Shown in pieces: positions 23,919 to 35,558 of a DNA stretch of 64,000 nucleotides (its first letter is position 1; each line of letters begins with the position of its first letter). The notes below the pieces were generated by a model. The model worked only from the letters and a program-made list of their open reading frames with translations. It ran no database searches and was not told where the DNA came from. The position numbers and the translations under genes were made by a program. This DNA is from Fagopyrum homotropicum (Eukaryota; Streptophyta; Magnoliopsida; Caryophyllales; Polygonaceae): NCBI GenBank assembly GCA_033239125.1, contig BSWB01000005.1, positions 116,126,494 through 116,190,493 on the forward strand, read 5' to 3'.

Positions 23919-26900
23919 TCAGTGCCCTCTTAAAAGAAGTTTCGTCCCGAAACTTAGAATAATTCTCTTAATCACGCATTTCCTTTGGTATATGTTAATT
24001 TTCTCGACGTTTTCGTTGGCTACAAGCAACTACTCAAACATCATACTCAAGCAAACATCACATAAAGCGTAATCACTCAATCCAATACAAAAACATGAAT
24101 GGTCAAATAACACAACATCCGAGTACTAACTCGTCAATACAGAAGTAGCGGCTAATTCCGCAAGGTACTCTGGGTAACCATTTCCAATGCTCTCCTCCGT
24201 TTTTCTAAGTAGCCTCGTCGATTCCTCGTCTAGACCACTGGAACTCTATAAAAACATGAACCGGCTAAATTTTTTGATCTTCATAGCGGATGTCGTGTCT
24301 CGGATCCGGTAGGTACTCTCTCAACGGTTTGGTTTTCTAAACTTACTTCCAGCTCTTTTGATGACTCTACCAAACCATAAACTTTTCCTTCCCCTAGGCC
24401 CACTTGCTTTTTCCTTGCGAAAGTTCCCGACTATCCATTCTGAAATAATGATCTTAAATTTCTGTCGGCACTTTACTAAGTGCCTAATGTTCTTTGTAAT
24501 ATAAACCGCTTGGCCCGGTTTCCTCAATATGACCTAATCGGATCGTTCCTTAATTAATAGCTTTTCACCTACTTCTTGTCAAGCTTTCAAATTTATATAA
24601 CTCAAAACAATCACACCCCGAAGTGGGCCTTTTCATATAGATCTCTAATTCCTTAACTTGAAATCATAGTTAACATAACATCGATCTCCTTCATCTGTGG
24701 GTTATGGGCCTACCACGCTTCTGTTGTAACACCCATTAGTTACAATGTCGTCTCTTATGAGGGTCAACATGATTTACCCAACTCCCGTCGTTCTTAACCA
24801 TCCAAAAAGCAACTTCTAATCCGATTCTCTCCATATCCTTAAATCATCCCAGAAGGTTATCGTTGCCTACTTGGGAATCCTCCAAGGCATTGATAAGGTT
24901 ACTTCTTAAATCCGCAATTATCAATGTCTCTTCTTGACGGTACCTACTCGTCAAAACCAACACTTACACGTCCTCAGCTGACGTCAGTCAGTCCATATTT
25001 GACTTATCTCCATACCCCGAACTTACTCTTCTCATGCCTATACTGGCGTTAAATTCTTGGTGAGCATCATCTGCCCGATTAATCCTCTCATGCTCCGTTA
25101 ATTTGTTTTATCTTCCACACTTTTGTTTCCTCAGGCTAACTCTACTTCTCGAGCCCAACTGGGTCATTCATCTTGACATAAATAGTCATTCCAAGTCTTC
25201 AACGATGGCTGGTAAGTGTCTTTGTAGTTCGGCTGACTTTAATTATCATTCCCCTGGCAGTCTCCTTGCATGGGCCGTCAGTGTTGATGACTCAGGTCCC
25301 GTGATAATTGGGGTCACCTTGGACTTCCGAGTCCACCAATGCCGTTCTCATATATACATTCCTTCGCTGGTGTTACCGGCAATATAGCCTTCATGCAACA
25401 CCGTTGTTTCCGCTACAGGTTTCAACTCTTTGGTACCGGCATTGCGATTTCTTTCCAATTCTTATATCTTTGAGGAGATCAAAACCTCTTCACACTTGTA
25501 TAGTCTACATCTTGCTTCTACACTCCATTGTAGGTATCCATTTCATGAACCTTAGATCCTCATACCCGGGTCGACATTTTATCTCTTTTGGTCTCTCAAG
25601 CTTGTCTTGTGAACTCTTCTACTAGGTGAATCGTCTTATAACAATTTCCTTCCCTGAATCGGCCTCAACTTTCCGTCGATTATTATTGCTCATTTCATTT
25701 TGGAACCTCATTTACGTTGTACTCTTGCATAGATTCTACAAAGGCATCCTCATCTCCACATTTTATTCCAATTTAGCAAGACTCGCCTTTTGATACATGA
25801 CTTTCCTTCTTATTGGTTAAGTTATTCTTTTGGTTTACACTTTATCCATCCAAGCATTATCGGTCCGATGTGCATGACTTTTGTTAAACACCTATCGGTA
25901 CCATTTGCATAAGAAACCTCAGTTGTATATGATTTTCTCAAAAATCAAAGTTCTTGACTCGCATTTATTATGTTGTCCTTATGCTCGTGTCGCTTTACCT
26001 TCTTTAAATCTTTATCCCCGCAGTAGGATAGTTACCCCTTTGAGTTTTCTCGTATTCGCTTTACGAACCATGTGGGTTGGTCTTATTACTTTCATCAACT
26101 CTTATGTCTTCAATCCAGCTTGAATTTTCATCGGAGTACCACCATTTCACATTACTCTTATATAGACATCTTTAGGTAGTTATCTTATTGGGGTAATATC
26201 GGATCTATTTAGCAACCTTTAGTCATTCAACTTTACTCCTTCTCATGTCTATTCTAGCTAACATGCATATTCCATCTGCAATCACCTCACAACTCGATCA
26301 TACATATTATCAAGACACTAAGGTCATAATCTCCATGTTTGTTGCGTCTCTATAACTGTAGTTATTCTGTGTGACATCTTTAGTCAAAAAGGCTTCCTCG
26401 GTAAACCTCGGGAGAGCACCATCAGTCTCATATGTGTGGCCTGTTAAGCACCTTCTGTCTTGATTGACGTTGGACATGATCCAAATCATCTGCTTCTTCT
26501 TACTCCTCTAGTTCTCCTTATGCAATCCATTAGTACTACTGTGAACCGTGCCTTTTTCTTAGCCAGAAGGTAAGAAACTGCTCACAACCATTTCCTTAAT
26601 CTCTTTAAAGACCTACGGGGTCATTCCCGGCCGTCAAAATCTTCTCCTTAAATTCTTAATTAGAGATATTGGCTCGAACTCATTCCATGTTACTAATAAG
26701 GGTACTAGTATTTGTATCGATTTAACTTTACAATTGTCGTCGTTGATCTTTTGTAGAGATTCTCCATATGTCGGTAACATTCTTTAGTAAATCTGATGTT
26801 ATTCTTCTTATCTACCAACCGATCATCACTGGTCAACTCAGACATGTGAATTCCCCGTTATTACTAGTTAGTCTGTAGTTGGTCTTCTACCAGATCGTAG

Positions 26901-28611
26901 ACTTACTTTTCTTCTATCTCTTTCGATGCGGATATACAAGTGAAAACTTATCCCTTATAGGTTATCCGTTCATACACATTTAGCTCCTTCCACAATTTAC
27001 ACTTTTCTCTTGCATTATTCACCTGCCATCTATGGGTTTATCAAACCTTCCGTGATAGCTTACAAACTCATCTTCGCGGTTCCTTTTTTTTCCTAAGTTA
27101 TCGTCTACCTGCAGCTCTTTGTAGTGAACCACTAGTATGGTTAACTTAAGTCTCTTGGTGATTGAGTAGTTATTATGATCCCTCAAGTCCATCATAATCC
27201 TTCCCGCACATGTAACTTTTAAGTTGTCCAAGTAGGATGCAGTTGACCTTCTACAACATCATGGACTTACTTTTCTTCCATCTCTTTTGAGGCTTGATAT
27301 ACTTGGTGAAATATATCTCCTTCAGTCTCTTTGTTTATTCTTCTTTAGCTCCTCCTACAATTTACACTCCTATAAGAGCACTATACTCTTACGAGTCTAG
27401 TTGTATTTTCATCTTCCAACAACGGCTTATAAATTCTTCTACGGTAACTTGTAGGCATTTCTCCATGATTCTTGGTATCCGAGTTATTGTCCACTAGCGG
27501 TTCGCTGTTATGACCCGCTAGTATTATTAGCTTAAATCTTTTACACCCTCCTCCCTTGGGTGCTGCTTGTACTTCCGCCTTTGTAGAAATCCGGTCTTTG
27601 TTGTATCTCGATCCTTGTTGTAATTCTTGTGTTCTAGGAGGTTACACCCCTTCCATGTTGGTGAAATATGCCTTCCACTTTCTAGCAACCTGTAAGCTTC
27701 CCTTTTGTGGCTCCTTCATTCTTCGTATTTGAATGGACAATGTATCTCATCTTGACGCCTACGCTTATGATTATCTTGGTTTCCCATCTTGATTGTGGCG
27801 TCAAGTAGCTGGTTAGAAGTGATCATATTCCGCTCTGCTTCTATTTTCAAACTTTCACCTTCTGGTCCGTCAATAAGCTTAGATTCGATGTCTTTTGTCT
27901 GGATTGCTACTATCTTCCACCTTGACCTTCATGCATATTTGTTTTTCTAAAGGCATCCCTTTTGGTTGTAACGTTGTTTTACACCATCTTGAAAGAACCT
28001 ATGGGTTGTCTCTTCCAATTGATATATTTGTCGGTCACCCAACGCGTTGCTAGAACTACTTTCATGTATATTCCTCATTGATACTGTTGAGTTGACTTGG
28101 AATTCCCTTCTTGTCATCGTAGTTGGTGTTGTCTTTTAGTCTTCACCTTTCCGTCTCGACGTTCCTCACCAAACTCGAAGGAGTTGTCCGCCATTCGTCT
28201 ACCCTAATGTACAGAAGATGTGCATAATAATCCTCACGTTGTAACCCTTCAACATCTACTTAGATGTGTCCAAGGGGTGAGAAAGTCATTATGTTAGCTT
28301 TGTTAAGGAGATAACATAACTACACTTCCTACTCATCTTCGGCATATAACTATCTATATAACATATCTTTATAAACAAGCTAAAAGTCCAACTACAGTAG
28401 AACCTAAAGTCCATACTAAGCAAACTGAGATCCGCGGTAGTAGTGGTGGTCAGCCGTACTTTTCTATTCCCAACCAGACTATGCATGCATTTAAAAACCA
28501 AAATTCTCTTTTTAAAACTCAGACCCCTTTTCGGGTTCTGCTTAAAACTTATTCGGTCTTTCAGAAGATTTCAAGTGCCATTGTTGTCAACCTAGAGCTC
28601 TGATACCATGT
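23919..28611 (-). other. Family-B internal region without coding capacity
   Basis: About 4.7 kb with no ORF over about 105 codons on either strand. The first ~200 nt after the PBS (minus) match the leader of the family-A elements (GTTGACAACAATGGCACT..., then ...ACCGCGGATCTC). Near the 3' end (about 24190-24290, minus) the words FQWSRRGIDEAT recall the chromodomain end of chromovirus integrases; this is weak. The remainder is unrecognisable. Confidence 0.7.
28597..28608 (-). other. Primer-binding site of family B
   Basis: TGGTATCAGAGC on the minus strand, complementary to the 3' end of initiator tRNA-Met, 3 nt from the LTR. It is a standard plant gypsy/copia PBS. Confidence 0.9.
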
Positions 28612-31397
28612 TGTAACACCCCGAATTCTCAGAACTCGGGACATTACTGGTTAGGACCTCACAATGGGTCCCGACCTTAGTTTGACAACAATTTTACTAG
28701 GATCTTGCAACAAGACACAAATAAGAAAAACCGAAATTGATAAAGTAGTATTTTCAAGGGATGAATGCAACAACGTCTAACAGCCTATAGTACGTAAACC
28801 ACAAAGAGGCTATCTGTCTTTAACAAGAGGAAAGAAACCACAAGGTAAACACCCAACCCCACTCTAAGGAGTACGGAGACCCGGCTGACCACTACTTCCG
28901 GATCACTCAGCTGTTGCTATAACCTGTAGTAAATCTAAAAACACAATAGAAGAACCATTAGCTAGTTATCTAAATATTAGAAGAATAATAATAGCACACA
29001 CACACATAACAAAAGTAAACACTCATCATGCTTTCAAACAATCCATTTATTATCTTCATTTAAGTCATTCACTCTAATGATACTTATTTTGTGACACGAG
29101 GGATTCCCAAACCTCGCCTCCGCCCCCGTGTACCCATCAGGAGTGGATCCGATGTATCTCACCGTGTACCTGTATGGTCTGGGTATAGAGAACCTCCCAG
29201 TCTCCTGGCAGAGCTGGGCAGTGATGTCACGGCCCGTTATACATACACTTGGGCCTTAACACATAATAACAACGGTCGTCCTAACAAGTTGTTATTATAA
29301 ACACACATCGCACACACCACCATTATCATTCAACTAACATCCAGAAACCGGCTAAGTAAGTCGCATGGACTTACCTGAATCAAACCACAACTCTTTAAAT
29401 CTCAACTCGATCCGCAACAGTAGAAACTCAGACGCCTGTCATACAAGGCACGTGGATCAACAATCACAACCCATACTCTTAGAAGTCTATAACTTCTAAG
29501 ATGCACAAACTCATCAAGAGAAAATGACTAACATGCCCTCCTAAGGTAAAATGACTATTTTACCCCTGATCCCGTAACTTCAGAATTTTCTATAACTTAG
29601 TTTCAAACTCTCATTTGGAACCTATCTCCACCATCTCGTTCTCACGGAAAAGTTCGCTAAAGATTTATAAGAGTTACACACCATTCTAAATTTTCACAAA
29701 AAGTCGCTAAGGTCCGACTTTTACTTAAGATACGAGGTTCGGATAAAAGTATTAAATTCCGAAATAAATCTATAGATTCTCTATGATATACATACTAAAC
29801 GTAGGGGCAAAGATCTCTCAAAAATACTCAACCATAATTCCTACATAATTCTCTAAAGTTGGAATAAAGGCTAGGATTTCTATACTTAGTCAAATTTCTC
29901 CCTCTTTTGCAAAAACAGCCCAATTGCTTTACTTCAACACCTCGTAAGTCTCAATCCGACCGTTAACTTTCTCTCAAAATTTAACACAGTAAAGTATGTA
30001 TTTCAATATACAACATATCAAAAATTCAACGGTGGATGTTCATTTTAAGGTATCGAAACTTAGGCTCAAAGATTGCTTCCTAACCCAGTTTTCTTCCTGA
30101 AACTAAAAGAGTTAAGAATTAGGTCGAGGGTTCGATACTCATGGGTAACACCTTCTGAGAACAACACTCCTACCTACACATCACAGGTTCGAGACCTAAC
30201 CACAACAACTCACAACTCCAAGCTCAACCTAGACATATCCATATATCTGAACATGTAACTACTAACAGGGTGGAAGGCAAGAGTACTTACCCCGAGTCTG
30301 CAGGCTGCTGAGGAGCATAGTACCGACGCCCTTTACCCGACCGTGGCTGCTAAACTTTGACGACCAAACTATGCGGAAGATGGGTTTGCTCGAAGCCCTT
30401 CTCAGAGTTGAAAACCGACTGCAAGAAGTTGCCTTGTTTGCTCGAGGGAAGGCTGGCAGTTCGTGGTTGGCTTCAAGGCTCCGTGTTCATTGGTTGCCGT
30501 TGGAGGCGTGAAACCATTGGATGATCGTCAAGCACAGGGCTGGGTGCAGTGGCTGAGTACACACGTTCCAGGCAGCATGTGCAGAGCGCTGGAGGGGCAG
30601 CAGTTCGGCTGTGCAGAAGGTCGAGTGTAGATGTCCCAGGCGGCCTGTGCAGCGCGCTGGAGGGGCAGCAGTTCGGCTGTGCAGAAGGTGGTGGAGCAGC
30701 AGTCCCGGATGCGCAGAAGGGGTCGAGACGCTAGAGACGCTGGTTGCAGGAGCGGCGTACTCGGCTAGTCTCCAGCGTGGTGTGCTAGCGGCTGAGCAGG
30801 AGGATTGTTGCGGTAGAGGAGTGGGGTATTAGTTTACCGAAAGCGTGAGTCTTGTGCGGTTGAGAGGGAGGGTTAACGAGAGAGCGTATCAGCAAGGTTA
30901 GGGAAAGAATTAGGTTTAGCTTATTTACGATTAAGGTGCTGATTAGGTTTTAGATTAGCATATAATATGGGCTGGGCTGACAGGGGGCTGTTGAAGCGCT
31001 GTCCAGAGTGGACTGAAGAGCTCATCACGTTAAGACATTGGATGGGCTGGAAAGATTCTGGGCTGGATGTGAAGAAAGGTTGAAGGCAAGCAAGACATGA
31101 AGATATGGGCTGCTGTAAATTGGTTTTGGGCCGGGTCCTTTGGGCCGACTCATCAATTAAAACAAAAGCTGAATGTTAATTAATCCCCCGGAACCGTTAA
31201 AGGTACGGAAATAAATTACGGGATTATTTACGGAATGATTTACTAAAATATATAAGTTATCATTTTATGTGAATCAAGGTCACATAAAATGATAGAATTT
31301 ATTAACGTTTATTTTTATTTAAAAGAATAAAGATTGGTGGATCGGAAATCCGATTTGATCCGGTATTTAACAAAGTTTAAATTTTTCGGTTATTACA
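28612..31397 (-). repeat. Family-B 5' LTR (right copy)
   Basis: Same length and ends as the left copy, about 99.4% identical by eye. The differences include 28687 (C for T), 28975 (T for C) and 29154 (T for C); about 13 of 17 are transitions. Confidence 0.93.
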
Positions 31398-31891
31398 GAT
31401 ATGAATTGTTACGTTAAAGTTCATTTTATTTAAGAATTAGTTGAGTTTCTTACGTATTTTCTTGTTCTGCAGCATGTACATATAGCTATAGGTATGGTTA
31501 GAGATCAGTTGACTCGTTGTCCTCCGTCTGAGGCTGATTTTCTTCGACGTCTCCTAGATGTTCTAGGAGGAGACGAGGCACCAAAGGCGCCACCTCCTGT
31601 TAGGGCATCACAGCGACATGACTAGACACTTATGTTTCTATTTATTTATTATGTATGAACATGCTTCATTACTTTGACTTGTTTCTATTTATTACGTCCC
31701 GTGCTTGTTTCATTTTATTACTTTGACTTGTGATTTATGTTTGAACACAACAATTCAAAATCTCAATTTGAAATCACAAATCAAAACCGATTAGTCGATA
31801 TCACAAATAAAAAACTCAATTCAACACTACTATTCGAAATCACAATTCAACATCACAATTTGAAATCACATTTCTCAATTTCCGTCTCAAA

Positions 31892-34800
31892 CTAAGAACC
31901 TGCATCTTCTTCTCTCTGAAGTAGTCTTCCGTATCTCGCTATTCTTTGTTTATGTATGTCGGCAAAACCATCAACTGAAGCGTCGTGACCTCGCATCCAA
32001 TCAAGACATATCGGGGGCAATGGAGCGTTTTGATGCAACCAAACCTGTTTTACAAATCAAGAGCATGTTAGTCAAACATGTTTTGATACAACCAAACTTG
32101 TTTCACAAATCAAGGGAATAAAATGGACTTACCGGAACGTAGTGATGATCATTGAGTACTGCGATTGCTTGCACTACCGTTGGAGGTTCTTGTTCTTCTT
32201 CAGAATCGGCAATCAATGGCAAGCAGGTGTAGGAGTCCAATCTAGAGAAGACGACAAGGGACACCCGATATAAAGTAGCGTATGCGAGAGCACAAGTAGG
32301 GACCTCCATCCAGAACTGTGATGCGCAAGGTGCGGGGTTAAGGTAGTTGACGTTGTCAATCACTTCTTCAATCTCATCATCACCATGTATTCCGGAGTAT
32401 ACATGCATGTGTCTACTCAACTCCCAAGCTATCTCTCTCCGGACACGAATGTACTCATCTGGACGGTAACCCAATAACGCACCAAGTGATTGATATCCGC
32501 AATGTCCATCGCCCGGAACATCTATCACACGATCAACGTAAGATAACATAAATGCTGGGATATTCCGATAACCCCAGTTGAATCCTCGGACCACAGGTTC
32601 AGATGGCTCATTTGGAACGGGTGTCTCAGACTCCGGGATGGTACTAGGCTCAGACTCCGGGATTGTACTAGGCTCCGGGATGGTACTACGCTCGTCTGTG
32701 GTGTCTGCTCGTCCTCGACCCCGTCCTCGGCCTCGTCCTCGAGCTCTTCCTCTAGAACTTTGTGAAGACTTCCTCATCTGTGAATCCTTATCAGCTTGAG
32801 CATGCTCAAATCCAGATGGCACTCATCCTTGCTTGCTTCCCTTGTCTGAAGGATGTGAAATTCTCAGCTCCCGAGCTACTGACTCCGTCGGGTTCAACAT
32901 GGTTGCAATATAAGCGCCAAACTTGTTCACAATGTCTTGGGGCAACCTACCCTCCCTGTGCATGGCCATAAAAGATGTCAAAGTAATATCCCCCATCGAC
33001 AGAGGAATAGCCTCGGGTTCTTCCACTTCTTCGGTGACTTCATGCCACGTAACTTGTCTCCAGAAAGGATGTATTGCAGTAAAAAACATAGGCCTGTTTT
33101 TCCGGAGGGCAGCCGCAAACTCATGAATGCACGGGATCCCATACGATTTCCTCCAATACCAATCGTCACATGTAGCATCAAATGTCCCTTGCCGCGCCAG
33201 TTTGCAATTCTCGATCAAGTACTTCATGCAATTGTTCGACACCTTTCGGAGAAGAAATGTAAACATAGGGTCTTCTTGGATGCCTACGATAGTATGAGTA
33301 CACGACTTTTCTATGCTACCTTGAATCTCATCAATCTGATCTCCAATCATTCTATGGATGGCCTTGATGAGAGTATCAAATCCACAACGAGTAGACTTAA
33401 GAGTTCTCTTCAACACCGAATGAGCACCCTCGGCCCTAAGATTAGAACATAATTTATAATTATAAAATAAATTATCACAAGTAATCTAAACAATAAAAGA
33501 TGCAATGAATATTTGTCTAACCTTCCTGTCGTCCTTGATCCGAGATGGAGATAGTGATCGGTCCAGCAACGAACAATAGCTTCCTTGTACTTGTCCAACC
33601 ATGTCTTCTCGAGGTACTCCATCAAATGATACTTATCCATCCAACTATCCCTCATATGCAAGAGCCTCGCCTCATAAGCCACAATAGTAGTCGATTCAAA
33701 CAACTCATGACAATCTCTCATGAATTTTGCTTGGATGGATGGCGAATGTGACTTCCATCAACTATTTGATTCGATGTTTCGATACACGTGCCACTCACAC
33801 AAAATATGTTTGGCATCTGCGAAGAATCTAGGCATTGCTTTTATGAGACCTAATTCTCTGTCCGTCACTATCACTTCCGGCTTCTTTCCACTGAATAACA
33901 AGGCAATGCGTTCCAAAGCCCACTCGTAATGACCCGTCGTCTCTCGTTTCATTAACACAAACGCAACGGGAAAAGTTTGTTGTGTGCTAGTCAATCCGAC
34001 GATCTCCAACAACGGCATGTCATATCTGCAAAATATAATGAATGAGACTTTGTAATTAAAAAAAAGTTTAATATAAACAAACTGAATGAATTACATACTA
34101 ACCTGTTCGTCTTGTATGTAGCATCCATGATGACAACGTATGGAAACATGGCAACCCAATGCTTCGACTCTGGATGGGCTAGGAATAAGTCGCTCACTAC
34201 CTCTCCTCCTTTAGTGGTTTCCATCCTAATATCCACATATAATCCTTATCTTTCAAGAATTTCAACGCTTCTTGAATTACCGTTCGATCTCCCATCGCTT
34301 CCAGCCTAATTTTATTCCGAGCGTTTGAAACTTGCTTCCTAGAAGTGACCATCTTTTCGGGATCTTCAAAATCACTCTTTAACAAACGAACAATTTCCCT
34401 TGGAGGCATTCCCGCCTCGGTGTAGATTTGGACTCGTTTCATTTGTGCCTTCGTCAACCGTCCAGCAAAGGCATGACCTACCAACTTCTTCGGAAGAGGA
34501 TGATTGTGAATTCCGTGAATATTCCTCACACCCCAAAGACCCCTTTGCACCTCATCAACATGTAAGCGAAAATTACAATCAAACTTCTTCGTTTTGCATA
34601 CCCTCAAGCCCTTCGCCTCACTCTTGCAGACTCCGTGATGCTCACACGCAAATATCACCTTTCCAAAACGACGATCATCCGACTTGTAGGACTTTAGTTT
34701 GATGAGAACCATATTTCTACTTCCTGATCTCTCAAGAACCCACGCAACTAACGAGTCCATATCCGTCCATATCCGATGGTCAACGAACAAACTAGTATAG

Positions 34801-35288
34801 TCATAATCATCGGGAATATCGGCAACCTACAATAATTATTTCGAAAATTTCATTCACTACGACTATATCATATGTTCTTAGATTGCTCAAATTAATTAAC
34901 GACTACTTAAATAATAATTGTCTACTAATTCATTAATTAATGACTATTTTCTTCAATAAACGACTAATTGACACCTAATTAACGAGTAAATTCTTCATTT
35001 AACGTCAAATAACATTACTTATTGACTAATTGTCTACTACTTCATTAATTAACGACTCAAGCATATAACATAAAACTAACTAAAACATATAACACTAAAC
35101 TACGTCAAAACAAACGAATTGAAAAAACTAACCTCAACACCCGAATACGGATCGTAACTACTGAGCATCGCGGGATTGAACAAGCCCTCGTCACCCTCCA
35201 CGTCATCTTCACCACCGCCGAAATCAACACCGTCATCCTCTTCTCCATCGCCGGAATGATATCTTGCTTCTCCATCGTCGGAATTCAT
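31892..35288 (-). pseudogene. MuDR/FAR1-type MULE transposase fused to an OTU cysteine-protease domain
   Basis: Exons (minus): 35288-35133, 34826-34103, 34025-33522, 33435-32133, 32044-31892, all GT-AG with matching phases. Order: acidic start, FAR1/MuDR-type DNA-binding region (VIFACEHHGVCKS, NHPLPKKLVGHAFAG), then the DDE transposase core with VVIMDATYKTN (first Asp) and EVIVTDRELGLIKAM (second Asp). Next come RAEGAHSVLKRTLKST and a SWIM-like GIPCIHEFAAAL. The C-terminal part has an (RG)n tract and an OTU domain with DVPGDGHCGYQSL (catalytic Asp/Cys) and LNDHHYVPVW (catalytic His, reached across the last intron). Breaks: a frameshift near 34215-34240, and in-frame TGA at 33758-33760 and 32823-32825. 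It converges on the PMD gene, with 266 bp between stops. Confidence 0.88.
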
Positions 35289-35407
35289 TTTCGAGAGGAC
35301 TTTTTTTGCGAAACAACGTTTGACAATGAGGTTTTATGAAATGGGTCGTATACATGATATTTATACTAATATTTGGGTTACATTACCGTTGGTAACGGCT
35401 AGTTCTC

Positions 35408-35500
35408 CACAATACGCCTACGCGCTGCGTAGGCGTAGTAAGTTCTTGTATTTTGGCGATTCATTTATGCTTCCCCTACGGCTACGTGATGCGTAGTCGT
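35408..35500. repeat. CpG-rich palindromes at the right MULE end
   Basis: Two palindromes, near 35412-35440 (TACGCCTACGCGCTGCGTAG core) and 35476-35502 (CTACGGCTACGTGATGCGTA core). Both are related to the four at the left end. The outer one merges with the TIR. Confidence 0.78.
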
Positions 35501-35558
35501 ATAATGGGTACAAATAGAATGAATATGTGGGTACGAATAGCACGAACCCCCCGACATC

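Larger units (their letters stand above)
21133..31397 (-). mobile_element. Complete family-B Ty3/gypsy-type element, non-autonomous, recent
   Basis: TSD GATAT at 21128-21132 and 31398-31402. LTRs are 21133-23918 and 28612-31397, both exactly 2,786 bp; comparing them by eye I count about 17 substitutions and no indel. The tRNA-Met-type PBS (TGGTATCAGAGC on minus) at 28597-28608 fixes the orientation. Next to the left LTR the minus strand reads TTTCGGGACGAAACTTCTTT and a purine tract, typical of gypsy chromovirus 3' ends. The 4.7-kb interior has no long ORF. Confidence 0.93.
17669..31625 (+). pseudogene. MULE-borne plant mobile domain (PMD) gene
   Basis: Proposed exons: 17669-~17880, ~19150-19609, 19694-20348, 20431-20601, 20673-21122, 31473-31625, with GT-AG junctions for introns 2-5. 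The start MVRTRGRDG, a proline run, then RDLLYSYDTHVARDIWVGQ, LVERWYPET-like and PWGQISITLHDVYHLLGLRIDGD blocks match the PMD (aminotransferase-like) family carried by MULEs and some gypsy elements. The later exons give TLAYLYRQLGESSRREV and VTWMPWGSLDGF. Breaks: stops near 17825 and 17834, a frame problem before 19202, frameshifts near 20160 and 20230, and a TAG at 21054-21056. A 10.3-kb retroelement sits in intron 5, 10 bp after the donor. The molecular role of PMD proteins in elements is unknown. Confidence 0.82.
13267..35549. mobile_element. Large MULE with transposase-OTU and PMD genes
   Basis: A 9-bp TSD, CCCGACATC, lies at 13258-13266 and 35550-35558, inside the family-A 5' LTR, where the intact 3' LTR shows the site once. 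Terminal inverted repeats: left GAGATTGCTATTCGTACC (13267-13284), continuing at 15893-15925 and 17322 onward once a solo LTR and a LINE are removed; right end, reverse complement, GGGTTCGTGCTATTCGTACC. Both continue to TACCCATTAYACGACTACGC (TIR about 75 bp). Subtracting nested inserts leaves about 8.0 kb with two convergent genes. Both genes are broken, so this copy is no longer autonomous. Confidence 0.9.

Noticed and set aside
25103..25625. ORFs of 94-105 codons in the family-B interior on plus
   Set aside because: They are antisense to the element, without recognisable motifs, and of a length expected by chance in 4.7 kb.
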